Source: an uncultured Lachnospiraceae bacterium (GTDB taxonomy: Bacteria; Bacillota; Clostridia; Lachnospirales; Lachnospiraceae). From it: a stretch of DNA of 64,000 nucleotides. Every line of letters begins with the position of its first letter. The stretch's first letter is position 1. Both the position numbers and the translations under genes were made by a program. A model generated the notes under the pieces. The model was not told the DNA's origin, searched no databases, and saw only the letters and a list, made by a program, of their open reading frames with translations. The stretch is taken from the NCBI GenBank assembly GCA_947631665.1, contig CANRMF010000003.1, positions 1 through 64,000 of the forward strand, given 5' to 3'. Of this stretch, positions 36,601 through 44,465 are shown piece after piece.

Positions 36601-37368
36601 CTCATAAGTTTTTACAATCGGTTCATGATAAAATCCGTCGTCAAAACTGATGTCTGTCAGTTCTGTGTTGAATGTCGTATGCCGGCAGTGGTCAGACCAG
36701 TAGGTATCCAGCACACGTATTTCCGTCATGGACGGATCCCTTTTTTCCTCGTTTTTAAAATAATTTTGTATATGAAGAAAATCTTTGAACGTCATGGCAA
36801 GTCCCAGAGAGTCGTACAGCTTTCGGAGCGGTTCTTCCTCCATATCCTGAAAGCCTTCAAAAATCAGGACATCTTCCGGCTCGTCAAATTCCGTCACTAA
36901 AGTTTCCGGCTTTTCCAAACCGGTCTCTCTCGAATCAACCGGATTGATACAGTAATTTTTAACCTGCGCAAACTGCTCGTCCGTCAGCGCGCCCTCCAGT
37001 ACATAGGTGACCGCCGTTTTAATCACCGGCTCCTCCTTTTCGTTTAAAAACTTGACGCACTGTACTGCGGAATCCGCTCTCTGGTCAAACTGTCCCGGAA
37101 GGTATTCCACACTGAACACTTTTGATGTCTTTGGATCATATGGAAATGTTTCCTCGTACACATCATCGACCGGCGGCTCGGAAAATACAGATGTCAACGC
37201 CTTCCGATAAGTTTCCTCTGAAAGATTTTCCACGTCATACCGCACCAATACGCGGACATTCCGAAGACTTTCGAGCTCCAGATAACTTTGAATGTCCTCT
37301 GTCAGTTCCTTTGCTGTCACAGCATAAGGCTGTTTCTTTTCTACATAAACTCTCTTAACCTTACTCAT
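33613..37368 (-). CDS. purL: phosphoribosylformylglycinamidine synthase, single-chain
   Basis: The 1251-residue protein fuses the PurS-like N-terminus, the two PurL/PurM-type halves (ETHNHPTEIEPFGGAATCLGG near residue 330; FGLPSIGGKDSMSG) and a C-terminal PurQ glutaminase (MFPGGFSAGDEPDG, nucleophile in ALGICNGFQ, His/Glu in ASHGEGRFV). It converts FGAR, glutamine and ATP to FGAM. This long form is common in Lachnospiraceae and replaces separate purS/purQ. AGGAGG lies before the ATG; an unusual duplicated leader lies upstream. Confidence 0.97.
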   Translation of the reverse strand: MSKVKRVYVEKKQPYAVTAKELTEDIQSYLELESLRNVRVLVRYDVENLSEETYRKALTSVFSEPPVDDVYEETFPYDPKTSKVFSVEYLPGQFDQRADSAVQCVKFLNEKEEPVIKTAVTYVLEGALTDEQFAQVKNYCINPVDSRETGLEKPETLVTEFDEPEDVLIFEGFQDMEEEPLRKLYDSLGLAMTFKDFLHIQNYFKNEEKRDPSMTEIRVLDTYWSDHCRHTTFNTELTDISFDDGFYHEPIVKTYEDYLETRKDVFGDRKDKFVCLMDLALMAMRKLKKEGKLDDQEKSDEINACSIVVPVEVDGETEEWLVNFKNETHNHPTEIEPFGGAATCLGGAIRDPLSGRTYVYQAMRVTGAADPTKSMSETLPGKLPQKKLVRGAADGYSSYGNQIGLATGLVKEIYHSDYVAKRMEIGAVMGAAPRRAVQRLTSDPGDIIVLLGGRTGRDGCGGATGSSKIHTEESIETCGAEVQKGNAPTERKLQRLFRREEVSHMIKKCNDFGAGGVSVAIGELADGLHVNLDKVPKKYAGLDGTEIAISESQERMAVVVDPSDVEQFLNYANEENLEATVVAEVTEEPRLVLEWRGKEIVNISRAFLDTNGAHQETAVEVDMPDENKNFFQKPEVQNVRERWLETLGDLNVCSQKGLVEKFDGSIGAGSVFMPHGGKYQMTETQTMVAKLPVLKGKCDTVTMMSYGFDPYLSSWSPYHGAMYAVVDSIAKVVAAGGDYKKIRMTYQEYFRRMTENPRRWSQPFAALLGAFDAQMGFGLPSIGGKDSMSGTFNDIDVPPTLVSFAVDVAKEQDIITPELKAAGNKIVQFEISRDSYDKPVYGEIMKLYDAIHQMIQEGVIISAYAVDGKGVIPAVSKMAFGNRIGVSLSGSIPGADLFAPAFGDIVAEVPAERLDDITASYVLLGETNDRETFEYGYDVIAMDDALKAWQKPLEKVFPTRSHGNTDILDTPVYDKGSVYVCKNKVAVPTVFIPVFPGTNCEYDSAKAFEKAGANVITKVFKNLTPEDIRDSVDIFEKAIAQAQIIMFPGGFSAGDEPDGSAKFFATAFRNAKIEEAVHKLLNERDGLALGICNGFQALIKLGLVPNGQITGQNVSSPTLTYNTINRHVSKMVYTKVVSNKSPWLQKAALGGVYVNPASHGEGRFVAPEETIKQLFENGQVATQYVNRNGEPTMDEEWNVNGSYAAIEGITSPDGRCFGKMAHIERKGSSVAKNIYGEQDLQVFESGVEYFK

Positions 37369-37401
37369 GAGTTCCTCCTGAAAGTTTTTTGTGCCACAAT
37401 T

Positions 37402-37552
37402 CTAATCACTCGTCAAATCCCTCCTGACGCAAGCGTCACCGAGATTTTCCTCGTTATTATACCATCTCGACTGTCATCTCGATGGAGATACTCGTCAAAT
37501 CCCTCCTGACGCAAGCGTCATCGAGATTTTCCTCGTTATTATACCATAAAAA
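37402..37552 (-). promoter_or_regulatory. duplicated promoter/leader of purL
   Basis: A unit of about 58 bp occurs twice (about 37408-37465 and 37492-37552). On the minus strand each copy has GGTATAATAACGAGG, then the dyad TGACGCTTGCGTCA, then AGGAGGGATTTGACGAG. The copies differ at one base in the dyad region (CTCGG versus CTCGA). Each TATAAT can serve as a -10. Between them lie ATCGAGAT and GTCGAGAT repeats. Confidence 0.75.
37455..37469 (-). promoter_or_regulatory. proximal purL -10 block shared with purE
   Basis: CGAGATGGTATAATA is identical to the block at 19791-19805 before purE, which suggests common promoter control. Confidence 0.5.
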
Positions 37553-37614
37553 CTTCAAAGGGTGAAGCATAAACTGTGGACGCGTACACTTATCGGCGTT
37601 TACAGATAATTCCT

Positions 37615-38379
37615 TTACTTCTCCGGCGTCTGATACTCCGTCATATTTTTCCGATACCACTGCGGAAGATTGGTCTGCTGGCATTTCGGGTTTTTGCGCG
37701 CTTCAATTCCAATCGTGTCAAAAAATACCTTCCATAAATCTTCATATTCATCTGCTTTTTGCAGAGCGGCAATCCGCTCCTCTACGTTCTGCCCCATCAC
37801 CATAACGCACTCGCCGTCTGCGGGGTGCGCCAATGCCTTTTTTCTTTTTTCATCATAAATAATCCAGTTTTCCTTTGGAAACCGTTCTGAGAAATGTTTT
37901 TCAAGCAGCAGGAGTACATCGCATCGCGGCTCGATTTTTCCAAACAGTGCTCCACCCTTTAACTCTGCAAAACGGAGAAATCCTTTAAAGTTATGCGCTT
38001 CATTCGCCACTTTGCGGTCTAATTCCATCAGGGCAAGCACATCAGGATTGTGCAACATTCGGATTACCTCCGCTCCCTGCCGGTACCCGACTTTTAAAAA
38101 ATTTACAATAATATCCGCCTTTTCCACAGCATAATGCATACAGGCGCGGTAAACCATCACATAAGCTTTTGGCGAAATCTTAATGCGGATAGAACGCGCC
38201 ACCTTATCCGCTTTTTCCATGTCTGTGGAAACCTGTCTGTATTCGGAAAAGAAGGTAGGCGCGTAATGGGTTCCCGAAAAAATCGTCACCTGATGCCCTT
38301 CATTCATCAGCACCCATGCATCATAAACGGCAGTCATAATCCCTTCAAAAGAATCTTCGCAGACTAATGTTATATTCAT
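37615..38379 (-). CDS. TIGR03915-type putative DNA-metabolism protein (DUF4130)
   Basis: The 254-residue protein starts MNITLVCEDSFEGIMTAVYDAW and ends in a DUF4130-like part (EPRCDVLLLLEKHFSERFPKENWIIYDEKRKKAL). Proteins of this family always seem to accompany a radical SAM protein of the TIGR03916 type, as here, where the two genes overlap by 4 bp. A role in DNA repair or modification is proposed from context and resemblance to uracil-DNA-glycosylase fusions; the reaction is not known to me. Confidence 0.82.
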   Translation of the reverse strand: MNITLVCEDSFEGIMTAVYDAWVLMNEGHQVTIFSGTHYAPTFFSEYRQVSTDMEKADKVARSIRIKISPKAYVMVYRACMHYAVEKADIIVNFLKVGYRQGAEVIRMLHNPDVLALMELDRKVANEAHNFKGFLRFAELKGGALFGKIEPRCDVLLLLEKHFSERFPKENWIIYDEKRKKALAHPADGECVMVMGQNVEERIAALQKADEYEDLWKVFFDTIGIEARKNPKCQQTNLPQWYRKNMTEYQTPEK

Positions 38380-39701
38380 GTTTTCACCTCTAAATCCATC
38401 AAACTCATCTGCCTGTAAGTCGTATCGTCTTCAATCGCAAAAATCTGCTTTCTGTCTTTGTCCGCAATACAGCGGGAAATATAGTCTCTCTCCAGCCTCA
38501 GCGGAAACATCGTCTTTCCACAGCAGGTAATAAAATAGGCAGCTCTCTTGAGCACAACGCCCATTTTTTTCAGGCTTTCAAAATCAAGCATGGAATACCG
38601 GCGCGCCGACACAATCCGTTTTGCCGACCGGACGCCAATGCCCGGCACCCGCAACAGGACATAATAATCGGCTTTCATCACCTCCACCGGAAACCGTTCC
38701 AGATGATTGACCGCCCAGTCGCACTTTGGATCAAGCACTACGTTAAAATTCTGGCGCCGCTCGTTTAACAGTTCATTTACATGAAATCCGTAATACCGCA
38801 GCAGCCAGTCCGCCTGATAGAGCCGGTGCTCCCGCAGAAGGGGATTCGGCCCTATTGGCGCCGGCGCGTCAATATTGTGGTTGATGTCCACAAAAGCAGA
38901 ATAAAATACGCGCTTTAATTTCATGGTCTGATACATATATTCCGTAACCAGCATCAACTGGTAATCCGTCTCCGGCGTCGCCCCGATAATCATCTGGGTA
39001 CTCTGTCCCGCCGGCACAAATTTTGACTGCTTTTTTTGTCCGTTTTTGGTCACCAGCGCATAGCCGCCTTTTTTATCGGGAAGCGGTTTTCCAATTCCCT
39101 CCCTGATCTGATTCATCGGCCGCAGAATATTCTGAAAATTTTTGTTCGGCGCAAGGTCTGCAAGCCCCTTTCTGGTCGGCAGTTCTAAATTGACGCTCAT
39201 ACGGTCTGCGAGAAATCCGACGCGCTCGATGATTTCTTTAGAAGCGCCGGGAATCGCTTTCACATGTATATAGCCAAAAAAATGGTATTGGTTGCGAAGT
39301 TTCCACAAGGTTTCATAAATCAGGCTCATCGTAAAATCCGGACTTTTGAGAATACCGGAGCTTAAAAACAATCCCTCAATATAATTTCTGCGGTAAAACT
39401 GCATCGTCAGTTCACAGATTTCGTCCGGCGTAAAGGAAGCGCGCGGCACGTCGTTGGACTTGCGGTTGATACAGTATTTACAGTCGTAGACACATTCATT
39501 CGTAAATAAAATCTTTAAAAGCGACACGCACCTGCCGTCCGAAGAAAATGTATGGCAGATACCGCAGGCATGGGCGTCTCCCATTCCCACTCCCGAATTT
39601 GTGCGATTTGCGCCGCTGCTCGTACACGCCACATCATATTTTGCCGCGTCCGTCAATATCTTTAATTTTTCAGAAACCGTCATCTGCTGCTGAATTTCCA
39701 T
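38376..39701 (-). CDS. TIGR03916-type radical SAM putative DNA repair/modification protein
   Basis: The protein of 441 residues has the radical SAM cluster motif CVYDCKYC (about 83-90), a TIM-barrel body and, near the end, a helix-hairpin-helix (VPGIGVRSAKRIVSARR) that suggests DNA binding. A second Cys group HACGICHTFSSDGRC precedes the barrel. It is the partner of the downstream TIGR03915-like protein. AGGGAG sets the start at the ATG at 39701; the ORF track uses a GTG three codons upstream that overlaps the ribosome site. Confidence 0.88.
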   Translation of the reverse strand: MEIQQQMTVSEKLKILTDAAKYDVACTSSGANRTNSGVGMGDAHACGICHTFSSDGRCVSLLKILFTNECVYDCKYCINRKSNDVPRASFTPDEICELTMQFYRRNYIEGLFLSSGILKSPDFTMSLIYETLWKLRNQYHFFGYIHVKAIPGASKEIIERVGFLADRMSVNLELPTRKGLADLAPNKNFQNILRPMNQIREGIGKPLPDKKGGYALVTKNGQKKQSKFVPAGQSTQMIIGATPETDYQLMLVTEYMYQTMKLKRVFYSAFVDINHNIDAPAPIGPNPLLREHRLYQADWLLRYYGFHVNELLNERRQNFNVVLDPKCDWAVNHLERFPVEVMKADYYVLLRVPGIGVRSAKRIVSARRYSMLDFESLKKMGVVLKRAAYFITCCGKTMFPLRLERDYISRCIADKDRKQIFAIEDDTTYRQMSLMDLEVKT

Positions 39702-39800
39702 TACCGTCACTCCCTGTCAAAAATCGAACATTTGTTCTTTTTATATAGTAACACTTTTATTTGTGAATTTCAACAACCTAATTATACTTAAATGTATTTT

Positions 39801-40100
39801 TAAGTTTGACCGAAATTGGAAGAATTCTGTGACGGAAGTAAAAGCACTACTATCTTTTACTGTGACCCATATAGTTTTTGGCAGAAAGGCGCCTGTGAAA
39901 AAATCACGAGTATATCCTCTACATACGTCCGAAAGGAAGCTAATTCGCTGATTTAGATGACGATAAAATCAGACTTATGATGAACCACATCAATAACGAA
40001 AAAAGAGACAGCCTGAATGGACATAGCCCATACAAACTCTCTCTTTTACTACTGGACAACAGACTGCATGAAGCATTGGGATTAAAAGCTATCGCCGACA
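39801..40100 (+). pseudogene. IS30-family transposase C-terminal remnant
   Basis: Reading through one frameshift gives TIFYCDPYSFWQKGACEK, then HEYILYIRPKGS, a stop (TAA, 39941-39943), then FADLDDDKIRLMMNHINNEK and RDSLNGHSPYKLS. This matches the C-terminal part of IS30-type DDE transposases, including the 'EK/NNH' catalytic-Glu region. The shift is a lost base in the A-run near 39897-39903. The N-terminal two thirds are absent. The frame then runs into sequence unlike the family after GLKAIAD. It fills the 500-bp gap between the radical SAM gene and the nitrilase gene. Confidence 0.75.
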
Positions 40101-40108
40101 CTTCACGC

Positions 40109-40148
40109 GAGGCGCGGATTCATAAGAATAACTACCTTTCCGCGCCTC
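40109..40148. repeat. 10-bp inverted repeat GAGGCGCGGA/TCCGCGCCTC
   Basis: Perfect 10-bp GC-rich arms flank a 20-nt AT-rich loop, just past the transposase remnant and 54 bp after the nitrilase stop on the other strand. It may stop transcription, though no T-run follows on the minus strand, or be a leftover of the insertion element. Confidence 0.55.
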
Positions 40149-40201
40149 TGCGATCCCTGCGGAGCATTTTTTATTTTATTGATAGGAAATCACTACGCAA
40201 C

Positions 40202-42862
40202 CTATTTCTTTATTTTTACTTTTTTCACGCGAGACCATGCTCCAAGTTTCTTTCCATTGATGCCACGCACTCTGATGTAATAGGTCTTTCCAACCTTCAG
40301 CTTTTTGATGATATATTTGATTTTCTTTGTTTTTCTGGTCTTTGCCTTTTTAAATTTTCTATTTGTCGAATACTGAATCTTATAGGATTTTGCATTCTTT
40401 GCCTTGCTAAACTTGATGAGGGCAGCTTTTTTCTTAATATTTTTTACAGATTTAATCTGAACCTTTACCGGCTTTTTAATAGTCGGATTTCCTTCTTTTG
40501 CTGTGGTTGTTTCTTCAGGCTTTGTTGTAGTTTCCCCACTGGCAGCAGGTGTCGTACTTTCCGTAATTTCTTTTGACGTTGTTTCTTCAGTTGAACTTGT
40601 GTCCTCAATTGGCTCTTTAATGTCCTTTACGTTAATTGTTTTTGGTTCTGCTACTGCATTTTCTCCATAAATGCTCTCATAGCCTCCACGGTATAGAACG
40701 GCAAGCTTGTCATACATTTTTGAGAATAACGACGGATTGAATCCGGTAATTGAAAATCCACTTCTACTTAAATCCATATCTGCAATTTCAAGTCCCAATG
40801 GACTTGTCAGACCATTTTCTGCATAAACATCAGACTCTGAACCTGTTCCATTTAAACTGATTCCCGAGCGGGTCTTTGTAATAATCAGACTGGTGCTATT
40901 AAAAATTCCGCCGCTTCCTATCCAACTGGAGGATTTCCAATAAGTATTGCTGCTATCATATTCCCCAAAATCTTCCGGAATTGGATCTCCACCAACAAAA
41001 TTTCCATTTTCATCAAAATTTGCCTCATCATCGGTCGGATCAAATGTACCGCTCGGATTATAAATTCCATCTCCGCCTAAAAGGTTACATGTAATGGCGG
41101 CCATACCATCACGATCTGTATAGGAAGCGATACGGCTTTCACGATACCACGCATCTCCTGTCGTTGCTGTCGGATGAATAAACAATGTACAGCCCATTGC
41201 TGCATAATAACGACCGATTTCCGGATAGAAATGTCCATCTCTACAAATATCAATTCCTACTTTTCCCCATTTTGTTTCAATTATTTTTGGGGTCGTTCCA
41301 CATACGGACCACTGATCCTCCACTCCGGCTCTCTGAATTTTCTGGTAAGAGTCAATACTTCCGTCCGGAGCTAGAATTGCTGCAGCATTATAAACTTTTT
41401 CCACTCCATCTTCATACATCTTAAACTTCTTTTCTTTCTGGGTCATTCCAAAAATAATATACATATCATATTTCTTTGCATAAGCAGAAAGTTCATAAGT
41501 GCTTTCTCCCGGAATGGTTTCAGCAGTTGCTACCTGCATAGAAACACCATATTTGTGATAGAACGGATCCTGTTCAGGTTTCACATACCCATATCCTGAT
41601 AATATTGTTTCCGGAAATACCAGAATATCAACACCTTTTTCTCCTGCTTCTTCAATATATTGTATCATTTTTTCCTTCGTTTTTTCTTTGTTGCCCCAAT
41701 ATCCGGTCATATTGACAACAGCAGCTCTAGGCTGTTCTGTAGCAGTGCTTCTATAAGAAAGAGTTTCTCCATTTTCCTTTTTGTCTGCTAATTCTTTATA
41801 AAGTGTAGTATAAAGTTCCGGATTGAAATCCTTATTGTTGCAGGCACCACTTGACCTTGCAGTACAGGAAGTGACATTGGTAACTAATCCTTCTTTTCCA
41901 GTGATAATATCTGCTTTTACATTACTTTTTCCGTTTGCACCCTCTGTACCACCATAGTATGCCGCACTTCCGTTTAAAATAACGCTGCCGCCCGGAAATG
42001 TATATTTATCATTTAATCCGTCTTTTCCGACCAAATCAGAACTCATAATCGTAAAACCTTCTCTGGAAGCTGCACTTTCAAGACGGTTTTTATAATACCA
42101 CTCCCATGCACTGTCATCTTCAATAGAATACCCCCTTGAAGTTGCTGTTGGATTCAGTAAAAGGTTACAGCCCTGTGCTGAATAATATCTTGCAAGTTCC
42201 GGTGTGGCATAGGTATCGTAACAAATGCTAAGTCCTATCTTTCCATAACTGCCTGCATCTATGAGTACCGGGGTTTCTCCTGCGACACACCAGCTTCCTT
42301 CTACCGGATGTATTTTCTGATATGCTGTGATATTGCCTTCCGGGGAGCATGCAAACGCAGAGTTGTAAGCATGTTCAGAGTCTCCATCAATTTTTTGCGT
42401 AGCTCCATAAATAATCCACATATCGTACTCATCTGCAATCTCAGCAAAGGTTTTTGCAGTCGGTCCATCTAACTCCTCAGCGCTGTTTACCGCCCACTGA
42501 TAATCCTCTGCATTCGGGTTACTGGATGATACATACCCGGTCACGCACATTTCAGGGAATAACAGAATTTTTACTCCCATCTCATGAGCCTCGTCAATGT
42601 AGTCCGTCATACTTTCTATATTTGCCTCTTTATTACCCCATGTTGGTTGGAAGTTTACTACCCCTAATTCATTTACACCAAATTTATATGATGTACTTGG
42701 CTGCGCCAGTCTCTCATACCTTGTAACTACTTTTTCATCGGTAATTGATGCCTGAATGTAATTACTTCCAACTGCCGGAGTAAATATCATTGATAACGCA
42801 ATGATACCCGCTGCGAATGTCTTAAACCATCGTTTACCTAACATATTTCTATTGTTTCTCAT
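40202..42862 (-). CDS. secreted protein with two nitrilase-type carbon-nitrogen hydrolase domains
   Basis: The 886-residue protein has a signal peptide (1 to about 39), then two tandem carbon-nitrogen hydrolase domains. Each keeps a Glu-Lys-Cys triad: LFPEMCVTGY, YQKIHPVEGSW and GLSICYDTYA in the first (about 60-330); VFPETILSGYG, YQKIQRAG and GIDICRDGHF in the second (about 370-690). A Thr/Glu/Ser linker (about 745-790) leads to a very Lys-rich fibronectin-III-like domain (to 886). The family hydrolyses amides or nitriles; substrate unknown. AGGAGGCTGAAA precedes the ATG. Confidence 0.88.
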   Translation of the reverse strand: MRNNRNMLGKRWFKTFAAGIIALSMIFTPAVGSNYIQASITDEKVVTRYERLAQPSTSYKFGVNELGVVNFQPTWGNKEANIESMTDYIDEAHEMGVKILLFPEMCVTGYVSSSNPNAEDYQWAVNSAEELDGPTAKTFAEIADEYDMWIIYGATQKIDGDSEHAYNSAFACSPEGNITAYQKIHPVEGSWCVAGETPVLIDAGSYGKIGLSICYDTYATPELARYYSAQGCNLLLNPTATSRGYSIEDDSAWEWYYKNRLESAASREGFTIMSSDLVGKDGLNDKYTFPGGSVILNGSAAYYGGTEGANGKSNVKADIITGKEGLVTNVTSCTARSSGACNNKDFNPELYTTLYKELADKKENGETLSYRSTATEQPRAAVVNMTGYWGNKEKTKEKMIQYIEEAGEKGVDILVFPETILSGYGYVKPEQDPFYHKYGVSMQVATAETIPGESTYELSAYAKKYDMYIIFGMTQKEKKFKMYEDGVEKVYNAAAILAPDGSIDSYQKIQRAGVEDQWSVCGTTPKIIETKWGKVGIDICRDGHFYPEIGRYYAAMGCTLFIHPTATTGDAWYRESRIASYTDRDGMAAITCNLLGGDGIYNPSGTFDPTDDEANFDENGNFVGGDPIPEDFGEYDSSNTYWKSSSWIGSGGIFNSTSLIITKTRSGISLNGTGSESDVYAENGLTSPLGLEIADMDLSRSGFSITGFNPSLFSKMYDKLAVLYRGGYESIYGENAVAEPKTINVKDIKEPIEDTSSTEETTSKEITESTTPAASGETTTKPEETTTAKEGNPTIKKPVKVQIKSVKNIKKKAALIKFSKAKNAKSYKIQYSTNRKFKKAKTRKTKKIKYIIKKLKVGKTYYIRVRGINGKKLGAWSRVKKVKIKK

Positions 42863-42910
42863 TTTCAGCCTCCTTAAAACTCTGTATGTCCTTTGTAACG
42901 GTTTGCGCGC

Positions 42911-42951
42911 AAAATAAAAAACGAGGATACCGTTTCCGGAACACCCTCGTT
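42911..42951 (-). terminator. terminator of the GH25 gene
   Basis: On the minus strand AACGAGG and CCTCGTT pair around an 18-nt loop with an inner CCG/CGG and are followed by TTTTATTTT. It ends the coaBC-GH25 transcript before the nitrilase gene. The AT-rich 42952-43148 shows nothing else clear. Confidence 0.75.
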
Positions 42952-43148
42952 ATTACAAATTTATAGCATGCTGCTTTTTTGAAATCAAGAATATTTGTTA
43001 AATATTTAACAACATTAATATAATTCTTTTTATTTTTAATCACATCATTAAATACGTATTGGCTTAAATTAATTTATAAAAGCCTTTATAAAAATCATTA
43101 CAGTCGTTCATTCATACAACTGAATTTTTCTTCCACTAATAAAATTAA

Positions 43149-44465
43149 TTATTTAATTTTTTTACGGACTGCTTTACTCCATGAGGAATACAGACGGCTT
43201 GTTTTTTTATACCGATAACAGCGGACTCTGAAATAGTATTTTTTCTTACGTTTTAATTTTTTAATCTGAATTTTTTTACTTGTTGTTGTTTTTTTCAGAC
43301 TGTTTTTGAATTTTTTATATCTGGAATACTGCACCTGATAGGCAATCGCATTTTTTCGTCCGCTCCATTGAACCGTTGCCGTTTTCTTTCCGGTCTTTAC
43401 TTTTTTTATTGTAAGTTTTTTCAGTTTTTTTACCGTAGTCTGTCTGTAAATATTGTAATCTCTGGTTCTGACTTCTCCATACCAGAAATCCAAATCTACG
43501 CCACCATAAATCCCGTCAATTTTTTCTGTGGACGTACACTGCCACATATCATAAGAGCCCTGATATGTGCAGACAGGATTATATTCTGCCAGCCATTTTG
43601 CCTGTACAATGTCCGCCAAAGACGGTATGTAGTTAATCCACCAGTTTTTATTTGCATAAATACTGCACTCGTATCCGCTGCTTGAAATAATCTGCAGAAA
43701 CGTATCCGCAATCTGTTTTCTCTTTGCAGCGGAAAGGCGTACCTGAATAGGATCCTCCATATCATAATAAATCGGGAAATTCATCTGGTGGCCCTTCACA
43801 AGCCTCAAAACGTGCTTTGCCTCACTTTTTGCCATTGCCTCCGTCGTCGCATAGGAGTAAATATAAACGCCAAACGGGATACCATTGTCCTCGCAGCCCT
43901 TTACATTCCGTTCCCACTTGGCATCGTCCTGAGAACGGGAATTGTTTCCGTAGCCGCACCGGATAATCGCATAATCCACATCGGTCTTTGCAACTTTTTT
44001 CCAGTTAATATTTCCGTTATGGTGGCTGACGTCTATGCCTTTCATCGTGGCGCCCGCAACAACCTTTCCATTCCATTTAATTTTCTTTTTTGTCGTCGGT
44101 TCTTCGGTGGTCGGCTCAGTCGTTGGCTCAGTTGTCGGTTCGCCTGTCGTCATTTCCGCTGTCGTCGTCTCTCCGCTTGTTTCCTCTGTGGTCGCCTCGG
44201 TCGAAAAGTCTTCTGTGCTCTCCGTTTCCCCTGTGATTTGTTCTGTGATGGTTTCCTCCGGGCTCTGCTCCTCCTGCGTCGCCTGCTCTTTGGAACCTGC
44301 CTCCGGCTCCGTTGCCGTTTCACCTTCCGTCGCGGATATCTGACGGATTTCATTTTGCATGTCTCCGGCAGATATTTTCATACTCCATTCGGCAGATGAA
44401 ATACTGCCAAATACCAACGCCGCCACTAATAATCTGCATACTTTACTTTTAAATTTTCTACTCAT
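43149..44465 (-). CDS. secreted GH25 lysozyme with Lys-rich C-terminal domain
   Basis: The 438-residue protein has a signal sequence (1 to about 33), a Glu/Thr-rich linker (about 40-130, 'TTEPTTEPTTEEPTTKKK'), a GH25 muramidase domain starting MKGIDVSHHNGNINWKKV with the acidic pair in YYDMEDP, and a lysine-rich FN3-like domain (about 345-438). GH25 enzymes cut the MurNAc-GlcNAc bond of peptidoglycan. The gene overlaps coaBC by 8 bp, an unexpected pairing of a cell-wall enzyme with CoA synthesis. GAGGAACGT precedes the ATG. Confidence 0.92.
   Translation of the reverse strand: MSRKFKSKVCRLLVAALVFGSISSAEWSMKISAGDMQNEIRQISATEGETATEPEAGSKEQATQEEQSPEETITEQITGETESTEDFSTEATTEETSGETTTAEMTTGEPTTEPTTEPTTEEPTTKKKIKWNGKVVAGATMKGIDVSHHNGNINWKKVAKTDVDYAIIRCGYGNNSRSQDDAKWERNVKGCEDNGIPFGVYIYSYATTEAMAKSEAKHVLRLVKGHQMNFPIYYDMEDPIQVRLSAAKRKQIADTFLQIISSSGYECSIYANKNWWINYIPSLADIVQAKWLAEYNPVCTYQGSYDMWQCTSTEKIDGIYGGVDLDFWYGEVRTRDYNIYRQTTVKKLKKLTIKKVKTGKKTATVQWSGRKNAIAYQVQYSRYKKFKNSLKKTTTSKKIQIKKLKRKKKYYFRVRCYRYKKTSRLYSSWSKAVRKKIK

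Noticed and set aside
37457-37684. 75-aa minus-strand ORF upstream of purL
   Set aside because: It overlaps the end of the TIGR03915-like gene and the duplicated purL leader, and has no ribosome site.
39977-40576. 199-aa plus-strand ORF as a complete gene
   Set aside because: Only its first 40 or so codons resemble a transposase end; the rest is antisense to the nitrilase gene.
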